Origin: Pseudisothecium myosuroides
Taxonomy: Eukaryota; Streptophyta; Bryopsida; Hypnales; Lembophyllaceae
DNA: 64,000 nt
Direction: 5' to 3'
NCBI GenBank assembly: GCA_951799445.1
Contig: OX637297.1
Span: forward strand, 15,500,001 to 15,564,000
In this document: positions 36,972 to 48,115 of the stretch, in pieces
Numbering within the stretch: the stretch's first letter is position 1
Layout of the letters: each line of letters begins with the position of its first letter
Notes under the pieces: generated by a model
Told to the model about the DNA's origin: nothing
What the model saw: only the letters and a program-made list of their open reading frames with translations
Database searches by the model: none
Translations under genes and position numbers: made by a program

Positions 36972-37839
36972 GGTGCCAGAGCGATTGCTCCCGCCGATGG
37001 GCATCACGGTTGCTGTACTGAATGACACCCTTGTTGACTTGGTCCCCTTGAGTCCCAAACCTGTTCCTGGAAGGAAGAGTAAACTTGTCATAGGGCGGGC
37101 GAGGATTGTCGACATTGCTTCACTGGCCTCCAGGGTTCCACTGGAGGTTGCAAGAGAGGTCATTCCTGATGACGGTGAGTGCAATTTTGACGAAGTGCTA
37201 GAGGCCTTACCTTATGAGGCCGAAGAAATAATGAAGTTCTGTCTTGTCGATCGTATGAGAACATTTGGTCATTTACCGAGTCTAAACCACTATGGAAAGA
37301 AGCGTCTCGATACCAACAAAGAAATTCATTTGGAATCCATAAGGCGAGCGAACCGTTTTTTTTACAAGCCCGTCTTTAAATGGATATTTTAGGATGGTTC
37401 GCGTGCAGTGTATGAAGGAGGGGATCCACCTGATGCAGACGAAGAGTGGGAGGCAGTGCAACTCGGCGTTAAAGGGAGGAGGGTGGTGCCTTTGAGCGAC
37501 GACGAGCTTGAGCCGGGATCTTTGAGTGGTGACCAGGGGGAAAGAGGACTAGTGAGCGCTGACGAGAGAGGAAAGGGGCAAATGCTCGTCGAGAGGAGGG
37601 GGGAAGGATCAGTGAGCGGCGGCGAGAGGGAAAGAGGACGATTGGGCGACGAAAGGAGGGCGGAAGGGTTGCCAGCTTGTAGCGTCCGAGCTCCCGCAGG
37701 TAACATGCCTACATTATTGTCAATGTACATACGAGATAACGAATCTTGAATTGACCGGTCACTGACTCTGTGCTTCTCTTGTATTCTGCAGTTTTTCGAG
37801 TGCCTACTGAATCGGTGGCGAAGTCGTCGAATCAGGTAG

Positions 37840-38444
37840 AAAGGTGGCGGTATTATGTGGTCCTTGACCTTAATGGAGTTCTTGTTCACAGGTCATTCAA
37901 TGAGTTGAACAGACGCATCGTAACACTTCGACCGAATGTTGGTCAGTTACTTGACTTTGTGCATAGACATGCAAACATTGCATTCTAGAGCAGTATGACA
38001 CCGGCAAATGTGACGAAGGTATTGAATCAAATGCTGCCGAGGACGTCTGTTAAGGCGAAGGACATGCCTGTTCTCACGCAGGAAGACTGCACAAAGTCGT
38101 CCTACAGAGACCCCAAACACCCGGACAGGCCCTACTTCCTCAAGGATCTATATCATTTTGCCACTAAGCTGGGTTTGAGGTCAACCGAGAATATTCTCCT
38201 CGTTGATGACGATCCACTTAAAAACCTCCTGAACGATTGTCATAGCGCCATTTTCCCCCGCAAATTTGAAGGGGACTGGAAAGAGCAGTACCTTGTGGGG
38301 GTGCTCAATCCTTGGCTCGCAGGTCTGTTTAAGTCACAGGATGCTGTGCCGGCGTATGTCAAGAAGCATCCGCTCCACAATGGTCTGCCACCGGCGGTCC
38401 CATTGACCAGACCGGGGTCTGACATTTTGAGGGCAGTAGTTTAG
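37840..38444 (+). other. HAD/NIF-like domain at gene B end, copy 2
   Basis: WRYYVVLDLNGVLVHRSF holds motif I with Asn in place of the second Asp. VTLRPNVGQLLDF and IAF-SSM follow, the latter with TAG 37986-37988 where the paralogue at 63.3 kb has Trp (VVVWSSM). Then PVLTQEDC and NILLVDDDPLKNLLN (motif III-IV-like) and GVLNPWL. Similar to FCP1/NLI-interacting-factor phosphatases of the plant D-x-N-G group. Confidence 0.75.
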
Positions 38445-39615
38445 TTTTGGTTTCTCTTCCTCGACGGACTTCATCATGATATCTCACGATCTCCTTATGG
38501 CGTGCATATTATTGCTTGTAGCTTAAAACTCTTGAACATACTGTAAATATTGTAAATGCATTTTCGAAATACTGGACATTCTTTGTTTGTAGGAGGCATT
38601 GATTCAGCCTCGTAATAAATGTGAAAATAAATTTTTTTCCTAAATGCCTTTGATTAAGATAATTATGAGTTCGAAGGGATCACCTCGACCTTGACTATTA
38701 ATCTGCGTGCATGCACATCTAGAGATCTAATGGTATACCGTGGAAGTGGATTCTATCGGTAGATCGGACTGTTCTGGGCATTTATCCTTGTCTTTTAAAT
38801 CTAATGTGAATGCATTTCCGGTGCATGACCCTCACTTAGAATTGTTTTCTTACTCTTCATTTGCAGCTTCAATCTAAATTTGGTTCTGAAATTGTTTATC
38901 ATATTACTCGGAAGAGTGGAATTTTTTGAATACTTCATTAGATTTTAACACTGGGCGTCATCATCCTGCGCGGCAAGCTTCATCAGGAGATCGCACGATA
39001 CCGCGTGACGTGTGAACATTGAAATGTTGTTTCCGTCCTTGTATTGTCTCGTGATATTGTTTTTGTACTTGTGGATGACAGTGAAGTTTTAGTTGTGCTT
39101 CTATTGTTTGTTTGGGAGTTCTCCTGTAGTTCCGGTTTGCTGAAGTACGGATTTGAAATTGATAATTTTGTCCTCTCTCTTGGGCTTGATCGGAAGATCT
39201 CACGATCATTTTACCTTGCATCGAATTATTAGTCTTAGGCGGATTATGTAATGTCCATTTTTGTTGCTTCAATCGAATGCAATTGAATTTCTGTTGCGTA
39301 ACTTCCTTTGCTCGAGTTTTTTCGGTCTTCTAGTATGTCACCCTAAACCTTTTTTTGTATTTGACACGAATCCTAAATCTGCATCCCTTGTTAGTGCTGT
39401 ATTTTGGGCTGTAGTGATACCATAGAAGTATTGCTAATTTCCTTGTACTATGCAGCAAATAAGACATTCAGTCGCTGTTCTTCAAATAACTACCCATACG
39501 TGTTTTCAATTAGCGGTTCTGTTGTATTGCATATTGGTCGGGGGATCTCACGATCAATTGACGTCGTTTTCTGTATGTACATGTCTGCGTGCTGAGGCTT
39601 ACTTGGTCTTTGCAG
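38445..39615. other. Spacer with 18-bp palindromes (copy 2)
   Basis: No coding signal between the two HAD-like parts. Four palindromes at 38473, 38982, 39189 and 39537 (for example ATCGGAAGATCTCACGAT). It may be an intron or the 3' flank of gene B. Confidence 0.6.
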
Positions 39616-39996
39616 AAGGCGATACTCTTAGTACTAACAGGGGATCTCTGCGTGAAGGGCGTTGTGGCGGATCTCCCACAGAATATTGAAATTCGGCCCG
39701 GCTTCCGTAGTCTTCTCCGACATTTCGTTGAAGAAACTCACTGTGGTTTGTGGTCCGCAATGCAACCTTCAACACTAGCCGCTCTTCTTCAACGTATTCT
39801 ACTGCCGGAAATTCTGTCAAGGTTTCTATTTTTTGCCGGGTCTGACAATCCACGGAAGAACCAGGTGTATCCCCATCGTCGTGCAATACTGAAGACTGTC
39901 TTGAACATTCCTCGGACGCGCAGGGTACTCTTGAATAACAGTGTTGTAATGCTTGTCCTAGATCCTCTTGATTGGGCACGTCCGCACTTGCATTGA
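39616..39996 (+). CDS. Second, divergent HAD/NIF-like exon (copy 2)
   Basis: After a TTTGCAG acceptor the frame reads ILLVLTGDLCVKG, IEIRPGFRSLLRHFVEE, CGLWSAMQP, LFFAGSDNPRKNQ, and ends with a TGA at 39994-39996. The order matches the HAD domain at 37.8-38.4 kb (VLDLNG, VTLRPN, WSSM). The catalytic Asp is replaced (LVLTG), so it would be a non-catalytic relative. It could be the last exon of gene B or a separate gene. Confidence 0.5.
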   Translation, partial: KAILLVLTGDLCVKGVVADLPQNIEIRPGFRSLLRHFVEETHCGLWSAMQPSTLAALLQRILLPEILSRFLFFAGSDNPRKNQVYPHRRAILKTVLNIPRTRRVLLNNSVVMLVLDPLDWARPHLH

Positions 39997-40554
39997 CCGG
40001 CGTTGCATGTGAGGGATGATGTAGATCCTGTAGAGTTAGATCGTCCACACATTATAGCACCGCCTTTTGATTGGTCTTGGGCCCCAAAAAACATGTAGTT
40101 GGAAGTGGACTAGCTGGGTTATATATCACCTGTTTGTTGCATCCAAATGATTATATAAGTGGCGAATCCACCTTTTCAATGTGACTGTGATTACACCTTA
40201 CCAAATGTCTGTAATTGCATTATGCTGCTTCATCAAGTATTTTGTGTTATGTGATACTTTGGGAAGTATCTTCTGAGCTATCCCGATCTGTGATGTCGCA
40301 TATTAATGCAACCCCAGATACAAATGTACCGCTTACAACAAATGTCAGAGTTGACATCATTTCAAATTCATTGATTTGTTCGAACACTCTATCCCAAAGG
40401 AGTATATTTCCTTGCATCGGGAAATCTCCAGACCACTTAGCATCCCAAAGCGGTTTAAATCTCCTTTGAACGGCATTACGGACTCATTGTACATACCATC
40501 GGGAAGATCTCCCAATGGACAGGACCTTCACAAAGTCCAGAATTCCTTGTAAAT
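39997..40554. other. Right subterminal region of copy 2
   Basis: Non-coding. It contains a degenerate palindrome at 40498 (ATCGGGAAGATCTCCCAAT) just inside the terminal repeat, mirroring the sites at 20.06-20.45 kb. Confidence 0.5.
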
Positions 40555-40578
40555 TCCAGAAGTAGTTAAATATGGCAT
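40555..40578 (-). repeat. Right terminal inverted repeat of copy 2
   Basis: Reverse complement of 19765-19788 without mismatch. The next 20 bases inward share TCTGGACTTT with the left end. Confidence 0.75.
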
Positions 40579-40721
40579 ACAAACTGTCTTGCATCCCTAC
40601 TTTTTTTTGTCCTTCATATTTATTTCCTTCATTTTTATTTTTATTTTTTTAGATTTTTAAAATATCTAAACTACAAACAGCAAATACTCCTAAATAACGA
40701 CTTCCTATGCCTACAAGCTAT

Positions 40722-43582
40722 TCATCTTTGCGCCGAGGATGCTTTCTTCCTTTCAACAACAATGTTGGCCTCCACGGATTCTTTGATGATGCAGATTTGC
40801 GTTTTCGGGATTTTGAATTCCGGATCTACCGTTTTTGCTGTCACGCAAGGCTTCCAAGCTGTCATTAGGGTATCCGTATGATTCCAACTCGAGGAGACCT
40901 CTGTGTCTTCACACCTTATATTCCCTTTTTTAGTGTCCCACCCAAGATATGTATCCTTGTCAACATGCTCAAATGACATTGGCATCCAGTACTGCAAGTG
41001 AATGAAATTGATATGCCCTGGATCCGGACTAGGGTTCGGCAAAGCTCGAGCAAGCCAAAACGGGCGACGGTCACCATCTGCGGGACATATTGCGAGAAAA
41101 TAACCGGCATACACATCACGACCAACACGGAACGAAGCACGTGGACGGTCACGCTTCTTTCCAACAAAGGATGCATCCTCTGCACACTCTTCACACACAC
41201 TACCGTCCTGTAGGAATTGGTTCAGATATTGGTCTTCCTCTTCATTGGTGACTATTGAATTTGGCCAAAATCCATCCCGCAATATATCATGTGCCACAAG
41301 TGGTTCATGCAAAGCGCTTCTCACACCTTCCCAATACTTCATCACTGGCTCATTCTTCCTTCGGAACTCCCCAGACAAGTCTTGATTTGCCATTCTAGTC
41401 TACAATGCAATGTACCCGTCTACACCCTTACAAACCTCATCGAAGCCCTTCATTGCTTTAGGTGACCCAATAGAGGGTTGCCTCTTGGCAATTTAGGGCG
41501 CCCATCAGCTGTCTCCTTCCACAAGCGAATCCCCCCACCTTCCTTTGGCAACCAATCAATGTCTGTACATTGAATTTTGTATTGCATCAAGGGCCACCCA
41601 TTGAATCTTTAAAGAACTCGAATTGCTAGGCATGTGAATGACCCATTAGAGACTCATCCCCTGTATGCAAGTACCCCTCTACGAACTTTTTGAAATCAGG
41701 AACCTCCTCAATAAGATGAGGAATTACGGGTTGCGTTTTGCAATCCATAAAAGACTTCATCAACCTTGGAACTGTGAGATAGTCATTAGTCTTCAACATG
41801 CTGCTCCAACGACCAAATAGAGCATCAATGTCCTCGTGAGTGTGCCCAACAACGAGGAAATTCACGTAGACCTCACGAAAAACGGCTCTGTATACAAGCA
41901 GAGAACAGAATGCAAAAACCCACCGGTTTTTGTTATCACCTGCACAATTGTCAAGTTGAAGATTCAATGTTGGAGGAAGATGTTGGGGTTGAACCACCTC
42001 CTCAAAACAAGAGGGGAGACATTCCACACATATTTCTGAGCCTTCCAACAATGCTTTTGACAATGCATTAATCACATCCACGGAAAACAAGTGGCGTGAG
42101 GAAAATTTTGGTTCAGCCTCAAGATCTTGCAATAACTTTGCAATAGAGCCCACGGTGTGATTAGAGTCCGATGCAAAGATGTCTAAGCCATAGTGCGCAT
42201 ATCTCACATCTCCATGCCCGTGGGCTATCATGCCTGTAATAGCAAGAGGCAACTTCATCAATGAATCGGTGCCCTTGTTCTTGTGAGAGTAATTGGGAGA
42301 AGCCGTCTTTGAGTGATCCATTTTGTCATGAATTATGGTAATAACCTTCTCTGGATACTTCTCAGACACCGCACGGTTTGCATAATACAACTCCCTATGC
42401 ACCTGCTATCTATTGAGGTGAACTTTCAATTGTGTAGTCCAAAAGTCTTGCGCCTGCAAACGTGGAGTACAAGCGCTCCTCAGTTGCATGAATCTATCGC
42501 ACTCGGCACAAGGAGCAAAATTGTCACCACGAGCTTTTGGAGAGTATTCTGGAAATGAAGCCTGACGGATGCTACTCAACCCGCTTCCTGAAATATGTGG
42601 CAATTGAAAGGTCAAATTGACGTTGTTGATCTCCGGCAAATGGTCCTTCCATTGAAATGATGAAGGCAGGACCATGGATGGAACTTTCTCCCCGAACTGA
42701 AGCGTCTTTGATTTGTGAAGCATTGGGTCCGCTTCCCTCTCAAGAATCAATCGAAGTGTGGCCGTTGCTTGTACGGTTTGAGTCCGTGGCTTCTTCAAGC
42801 CAAAGTTACCATGGTGCAACGGCGGCTTATCAAGTTTTGCCATGCCCTTGTACCTATAGAAGGTAGCTTTCGATATTCCATGAATGGTGCACCAGGCAGT
42901 GGGGCAAACTTCATGATGTGACAAAGTGATCATGTCCCTCCCATTGGCATCAGTGTAGATTTGCTTGTGCACGTCAAGGAGATGCGATTTATGTAATTTC
43001 ACTCCGCCGTCCACATGAAGAAGGGATCGAATGGCTTGAATCTACCCACGCGGAAACGGCTGCAAACAGCTCTTTGGGCAACAATACTTGGTAGACACTT
43101 CAATGATTGCCTGGGGGATGAGGAGGGCTTCTCTCTTCGGAGGGTTGTTTGGTTCTTTCCTCTCCCAAGAACTCTCATAAGAACAAACTCCACTTCGAAC
43201 GTGCCTTGTAGATGCATTGACTGCGACCTTGTATATAAACGTCTGATCATGGTCATATAGACTAGCACCGTTGAGATAGGTCCTCGATATCGGCCAAGAG
43301 TGCATTGACCACATCCACTGCGAAGGAACATCGGCCTCACAAAGGGACTCCACAATTTGAATTGCGACCCGGTCGTCTCCAAGCGGTTTCCCGTCTATAT
43401 CAATGACGAGGTCTGCATCAACGTTGTGGCAAATTCCTTTTGCCACCTCCGTCCTAGCTTCATTTGTCAATGTCACGCACTTGGTATACCATGAGGCACG
43501 AGGGATGCCCTCACAGGGTGCCACACCCGCCGGCAAAGTTGGCACCGGATCTACAAACCCGTTTGCGAAAGGATTGTCCATT
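40722..43582 (-). pseudogene. Gene A, DDE transposase-like, copy 3
   Basis: Begins after GGCTGCAG with MDNPFANGF. It has VIDIDGKPLGDDRV, KYCCPKSCLQPF (zinc-cluster-like), GISKATFYRYKGM, then IIHDKMDHSKTASP, LQLDNCAGDNKNRW and GHTHEDIDALF: Asp, Asp and Glu intact with 38 residues between the last two. The C-terminus (41393-40722) has DRPRASFRVGRDVYAGYF and PFWLARALPNPSPDPGH...LQYW, an SH3/BAH-like segment. Breaks: a frame change near 43,040, a TAG at 42,406 between two long frames in register (HLNR-QVHREL), and stops or shifts near 41,400-41,620. The catalytic core is the best candidate in the window for the family consensus. Confidence 0.75.
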
Positions 43583-43898
43583 CTGCAGCCATTAAAACTA
43601 AAATAAGTTAAAGGACAGGAAGCGAAGACATTAGACAAGCAACACATTATTAAAATTCAATGAGCACTGTATCAATTCAATGAGCACCTCTATATAATGA
43701 ATTCAATGAGTACTATAAGACATCACATGACAAACTTGAACTGTTTATGTACTTTTGAGGGATGCCCTTACATCTGAATGAATTGCTCACTCACCTTAAC
43801 TAGATTCCGCTCTGCTGACACTACAATTAAAGTCAGATTATTCTACCTCACAATGGAAAATAAATCAAAGCAAAAAAACCTACCAATATGACCACATT

Positions 43899-44232
43899 AC
43901 CTTTGACTCGAACATATACCAGTTAGAATAATTCATATACTCTGACGACATTATCTTAAAATCAGATATAACCAGTAGAATTAATATACATAATTTATCA
44001 CAAATTGGAAGAAAAACCAGTGGAAACATTTAATACTCTTTGACTAGATTACCTTTGACTCGAAGATGAATAAGTGAAAATATTTCTCACACTCTCAGTA
44101 ATTTATCTTAGACTCGAAGATAAAGTAGCGGAAAATTATTTTGGACCCTGACTATTCTACCTTCGACCCAAAGATAGAAGAAGTAGATATTCTTCTGGCA
44201 CTTCCAGTATTTTATCTTAGACTCGAAGATAA
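43899..44232. repeat. 21-bp palindrome array upstream of gene A, copy 3
   Basis: Sites at about 43899, 43949, 44049, 44103, 44155 and 44212 (TTATCTTAGACTCGAAGAT and variants), spaced 50, 100, 54, 52 and 57. A partial seventh (about 44264) is cut by the retroelement fragment. Position relative to gene A matches copy 1. Confidence 0.8.
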
Positions 44233-44282
44233 ACCAATGCTACAATATTTTGGACCCTGGCTCTTCTATCTTCTATTCCGTT

Positions 44283-45788
44283 TGCGAAAGGATCGGACTC
44301 CCAAGTCGAAGAAGAGTGGGAGGAAACTCGCGCACACCATCAACCTGGATTCGTCACCGGATCTCCCAGAACGTGAAACAGGGGAGCGGAACCGGAACCT
44401 GACGGACGTTTTCGAGCAGCTTGGAACGGAACCGCCGAGAAGTCCCACACTGAACCCGGGGAAAGATCAAAGTATGGATCTGACCCCAGATCAGGGTGAG
44501 GATCAAGAACAGAGCGTGCGCCAAGGCGAAGACAAAGTCATGGACGAAGGAACGGATCAAGGAGTAGATCCGGTTATGGTAGGGTAGTTAGGATTTTAGT
44601 TGTAAATATTTGTTAGTTAGGACCGGACCGGATTTGATCCGGATGTGCCTGGTCTGGATTGGATGTTTTCCGGTCTGGCCGGCTCGGCGGGGACCGAAAG
44701 TTCCGCGCGGACTTTCCGGGCCGCTTTTTGTTGACTTTTGAGTTTAAAAATGTATATAGTCAGTCTCTGCGAAGGAGACTGGGAGTCTTTTCCCTTGAGT
44801 TTTTCATGCATTTTCTATTGATTTCTTGTTATACGTCTCTCCCGCGCATGGCAGGGCTGTTTTGGTGAGGAGTTAGGAAAATGTGTGCAGATTCTAGAGA
44901 GATTTCTCCCCTTGGCGTGTTTGTTTTGCTCTTATGTGCATGTGAGTGGGTTTTCTAAGTATTGGGAGGGGATTTCAATTCCTCAGCGCCTCTACAGTTC
45001 ACGATTCCGGGCGAGAAAACCGTTGTTAGGCTAGGCGGATAGGGAAGGAGTCCTTAAACGCGCTAGAACTCCTGGATAGGAAATCCGGTTGAGTGCCCGA
45101 TCTCCCGTGAGGTCTCGCCGCCCTAGTTGGTAAACGGAAGAACTTTAGTTGATGTTGGAACGGACGAGTTCGCTTGTAACCACCTAACTCCGCACGGAGG
45201 GAACTTGGCATCAAGGTCGTTGTAGTATGAGAGGATCGTACGGGGGGTCTTTGTGTGACCTGCCAACCGGATCGCTGTCCGGGGGGCTGTGAGAGATCAA
45301 ACCGGATCCGCGCTAGTGTAGGAAGTAGTGGATTAGAGAAGTGGGTCTTCAGCCACTATAAGTCACGGAAGGAGTGGCGGGCCTGCCACTCTCAAAAGCA
45401 AGCGGCGAACCCTCTGATGGTGAAACAGAGGCTAAACTAAACCGGAGTGGAGTGAGAGTACGTGTGTGAGGACCGGATCGGATCGGTCCAGAGGAGTTCC
45501 AGGATCAGAAGTGTTAGGATCCTGGGTCGTGGAAGTTTTACGGGACCGAATAGCTTGACAGACCGGAAGAAATAGAGAAAGGTCTGGTCGTTGTTTTCGG
45601 TGTGTTGTTGTTTCCGGTTTTAGATCTAGGACCGGAAAGGAGAAATTGGATACCGGCTGAGCTTAAGTTGGGAATAAGGCTAGACACTTCACAGAATCTC
45701 GTGGGTTCGATCTTTAGAGTCATTTTGTTATGCTTTAAAGTGATTTTTGGGAGTATAACAGGGAATTCGCTTACTCTGTGCTGCGACA
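44283..45788 (+). mobile_element. 5'-truncated copy of the gag-bearing element
   Basis: The sequence from GGATCGGACTCCC to the terminal CTGCGACA is homologous, in inverted orientation, to 58,04x-56,553. It starts within the gag-like frame (44283-44587: KKSGRKLAHTINLDSSPDLPE...DLTPDQGEDQ...DEGTDQGVDP) and continues through about 1.2 kb of untranslated end. No target duplication is seen. The left edge coincides with a cut 21-bp palindrome. Confidence 0.8.
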
Positions 45789-46500
45789 TCAACACAGAAG
45801 ACAACCTGATCCGCATCAAGCACAACGACCGAAGCGTCGGATCCAACTACAGCACTATATAGTCGCAGCATTTGTACTCGAAAGTACTCAATATGAAACC
45901 ACGAACAAAACAATGAGCTTACGAGAATGAGAGCGAAACTCAAGCTCGTAGATTATACTGGTTCCGAATCACTAATAGAAAATCACGTAGCATAAACTCA
46001 AAGTCTGCGCCGGAGCAATGTTTGCAACGGCGATGAAAGAGAAAAATGAAGAAGAACTTGATTGAGAAAATGTGGGGCTCGCGGGGAGAGAGACGATGCC
46101 TGGATGGCGGGACAATCCAGGCGGGAAGTTCTAGAATTTGAACCGTGGAAAACTTTCCAGGCTTAGGGGGAAAGTACCTCCTCGGTTTAGGGTGCGTTGA
46201 CATTGTAATCATCTATAAAAAAGTAAGCAGCGGGACTGACAAATGTACTTTTTTATATTTAAAGGGCATCTTCCATCTTCTACATATATAAATAGAGGGA
46301 ATTTAACTTTGCCACTACTTTGCCAGCCACATTCCATTCCGGAATGTGGATTACTTTTAGATTTGGCATTTGTCCAATTCAGGAGTTTGTTGTGGCACCT
46401 TGCCTTCGACCATTGACATCAAATATTTTCTTTTTTAAGGTTGGGCTAAAGTCCGTGTTTGCCACAAATGCCAGTACAAATTACTCAAATCATGCAGCCA
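45789..46500. other. Non-coding stretch
   Basis: No supported gene. Sequence immediately after CTGCGACA could be the interior of the retroelement if the 45,788 end is an LTR border, but no clear tRNA primer-binding site is visible. Confidence 0.4.
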
Positions 46501-46519
46501 ATGTGCAGCGGCCACATAG

Positions 46520-46705
46520 AATAGGGTATTCAAGGTTTAGGGTTTAGAGGTTTAGGGTTCCTTTAGGGTTTAGGGTTCAGGGTTTAGGCTTGCTTTAGGG
46601 TTCAAGGTTCTGGATTTAGGCTTCCTTCCTTTAGGATTTAGGGTTTTGGGGTTTAGTCTTCCTCTAGGGTTTAGGGTTTAGGATTTAGGGTTTAGGGTTT
46701 ACGCA
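46520..46705. repeat. Interstitial TTTAGGG-like repeats
   Basis: More than fifteen TTTAGGG or TTCAGGG units in imperfect tandem. This is the plant-type telomere motif in an internal position. Confidence 0.8.
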
Positions 46706-47250
46706 CAGTATTTAAAAAATCCAAAGTAGGATATAACTTAAATTCAAGTTCTGATTTAGTTTTCCATCCCACATATTTTGTCTGATGGATTTTCAAAAAT
46801 TATGTTGACATTTTACGTTAATTGCAACGTTGCCACTAATGCATAATTAGACATGTGATGAGTTGCCTACACAAAAACTACAAAGTTAAATATCATGGAA
46901 TTATTTTCTTCATTAAACTTCGGTTGATTTATGATGCCTGGCTTGAAAAAGAAATAATTCCATTCAATCGTTCTAAAATACTACATTTTCAATGAATTCA
47001 TAATTATATGAAATTTGGAAGTGGCTAGAGTATATATAATTAGTCTAATTAAAAGGAACTATGTGAAATATTACTAGGTACATCATTCATTAGAAAAAGA
47101 ATATGACCATGCACAATGATAAGACACGATATTGAAAACAAGTTATCTATTTCATTTATACTATATTAAAAGAATGTTTACAAACTTGATCAAATTCTTC
47201 TTAAATCATTCACGTACGAATATGCATGACATTTGATATTCTTGGACATT
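46706..47250. other. AT-rich non-coding stretch
   Basis: No gene, repeat or motif that I can support. Confidence 0.5.
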
Positions 47251-47254
47251 AAAT

Positions 47255-48115
47255 TGTACATTTTTTTTGGCCTTCTTTTGAATACCAATTTCATGACATT
47301 GGAGATTTTGGTTCTTTAAACTATAGGGCATGGCCAATTGTTTTTTTTTTCTTTCTAGTAGTGTTCAATAGAAAATGGGGCACTAAATTTAGTGCACTCA
47401 TGAATTATTAATCCTTGGAGTATTTAGAACTCATACATTTTTTTTTAACCCTTCTTTTGGATACCAATTTCATGACATTGGAGATTTTGGTTCTTTAAAC
47501 TACAGGGCGTGGTCAATTGCTTTTTCTTTCTTTCTCGTAGTGTACGTTAGAAAATGGGGCACTAAATTTAGTGCACTCATGAATTATTAATCCTTGGAGT
47601 AGTTACAAGTTGTACAATTTTTTGGGCCTTTTTTTGGATACCAATTTCATGACATTTGAGATTTTGGTTCTTTAAACTACAAGGCGTGGTCAATTTTTTT
47701 TTTCTTTCTCGTAGTGCACGTTAGAAAATGGGGCACTAAATTTAGTGCACTCATGAATTATTAATCCTTGGAGTAGTTACAACTTGTACATTTTTTTTGG
47801 CCTCTTTTTGGATACCAATTTCATGACATTTGAGATTTTGGTTCTTTAAACTACAGGGCATGGTCATTTGTTTTTTTTTTCTTTCTTGTAGTGTACGTTA
47901 GAAAATGGGGCACTAAATTTAGTGCACTCATGAATTATTAATCCTTGGAGTAGTTACAACTTGTACAATGTTTTTGGCCCTCTTTTGGATACCATCTTTA
48001 TGAAATGATTTGAGATTTTGGTTCTTTAAACTATAGGGCATGGCTAGTTTTCTTTTTTCTTTCTCATACTGTAATGTCGAAGAAGTCGGGACTCTTAATT
48101 TAGCGGACTCATGAA
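47255..48115. repeat. 177-bp satellite, five direct units
   Basis: The marker ATACCAATTT recurs at about 47282, 47461, 47638, 47812 and 47989 (distances 179, 177, 174, 177). Each unit contains GAGATTTTGGTTCTTTAAAC and AAATGGGGCACTAAATTTAG. Confidence 0.9.

Larger units (their letters stand above)
30070..38444 (+). pseudogene. Gene B: ParB-like / MTase-like / HAD fusion, copy 2
   Basis: Phase-consistent exon model: ~30070-30135, 30813-30940, 31964-33623 (with a foldback inserted at 33271), 34099-35457, 35558-35791, 35917-37699 and 37792-38444, all with GT/AG borders. Order: N-terminal VREKKDKVLDF; unknown region; KR-rich linker; ParB-like motif YYIIGSQHTV-AFKDL followed by LPVW and YSRALNQD; region like the methyltransferase part of copy 3 ending VNVNEGPEFTYL...YLEGGKVLEVVDS; acidic and basic linker; HAD domain VVLDLNGVLV, IVTLRPN, (W)SSMTP, LLVDDDPLKN. 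Breaks: TAG at 33021, 34201, 37390 and 37986, frame changes near 34,590 and 35,210, and the foldback. The start codon is not identified. An in-frame fusion is inferred from exon phases. Confidence 0.6.
19765..40578. mobile_element. Large mobile element, copy 2 (~20.8 kb)
   Basis: A 24-bp inverted repeat beginning ATGCCATATTTAACTACTTC marks both ends (19765-19788 and, as its reverse complement, 40555-40578). A second shared motif, TCTGGACTTT, follows on each side, and weaker inverted similarity extends further in. Inside are minus-strand gene A (21226-24593), plus-strand gene B (about 30.07-38.44 kb), a second HAD-like exon (39616-39996) and about 38 palindromes of one 18-bp family. The palindromes run from near one end (20063) to near the other (40498) and do not occur outside. 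No clear target duplication is seen, perhaps because copy 3 starts just to the right. The middle (25.4-29.6 kb) holds other repeats. Confidence 0.6.

Noticed and set aside
19765..40578. Endogenous giant-virus or phage insertion (because of ParB-like and methyltransferase-like parts)
   Set aside because: No capsid, polymerase or packaging genes; genes have spliceosomal introns and the unit has terminal inverted repeats and a transposase-like gene. A remote viral origin of single domains stays possible.
45220..45250. Large-subunit rRNA-like string (TATGAGAGGATCGTACGG)
   Set aside because: Only a short resemblance inside the retroelement end; flanking sequence is not rRNA-like.
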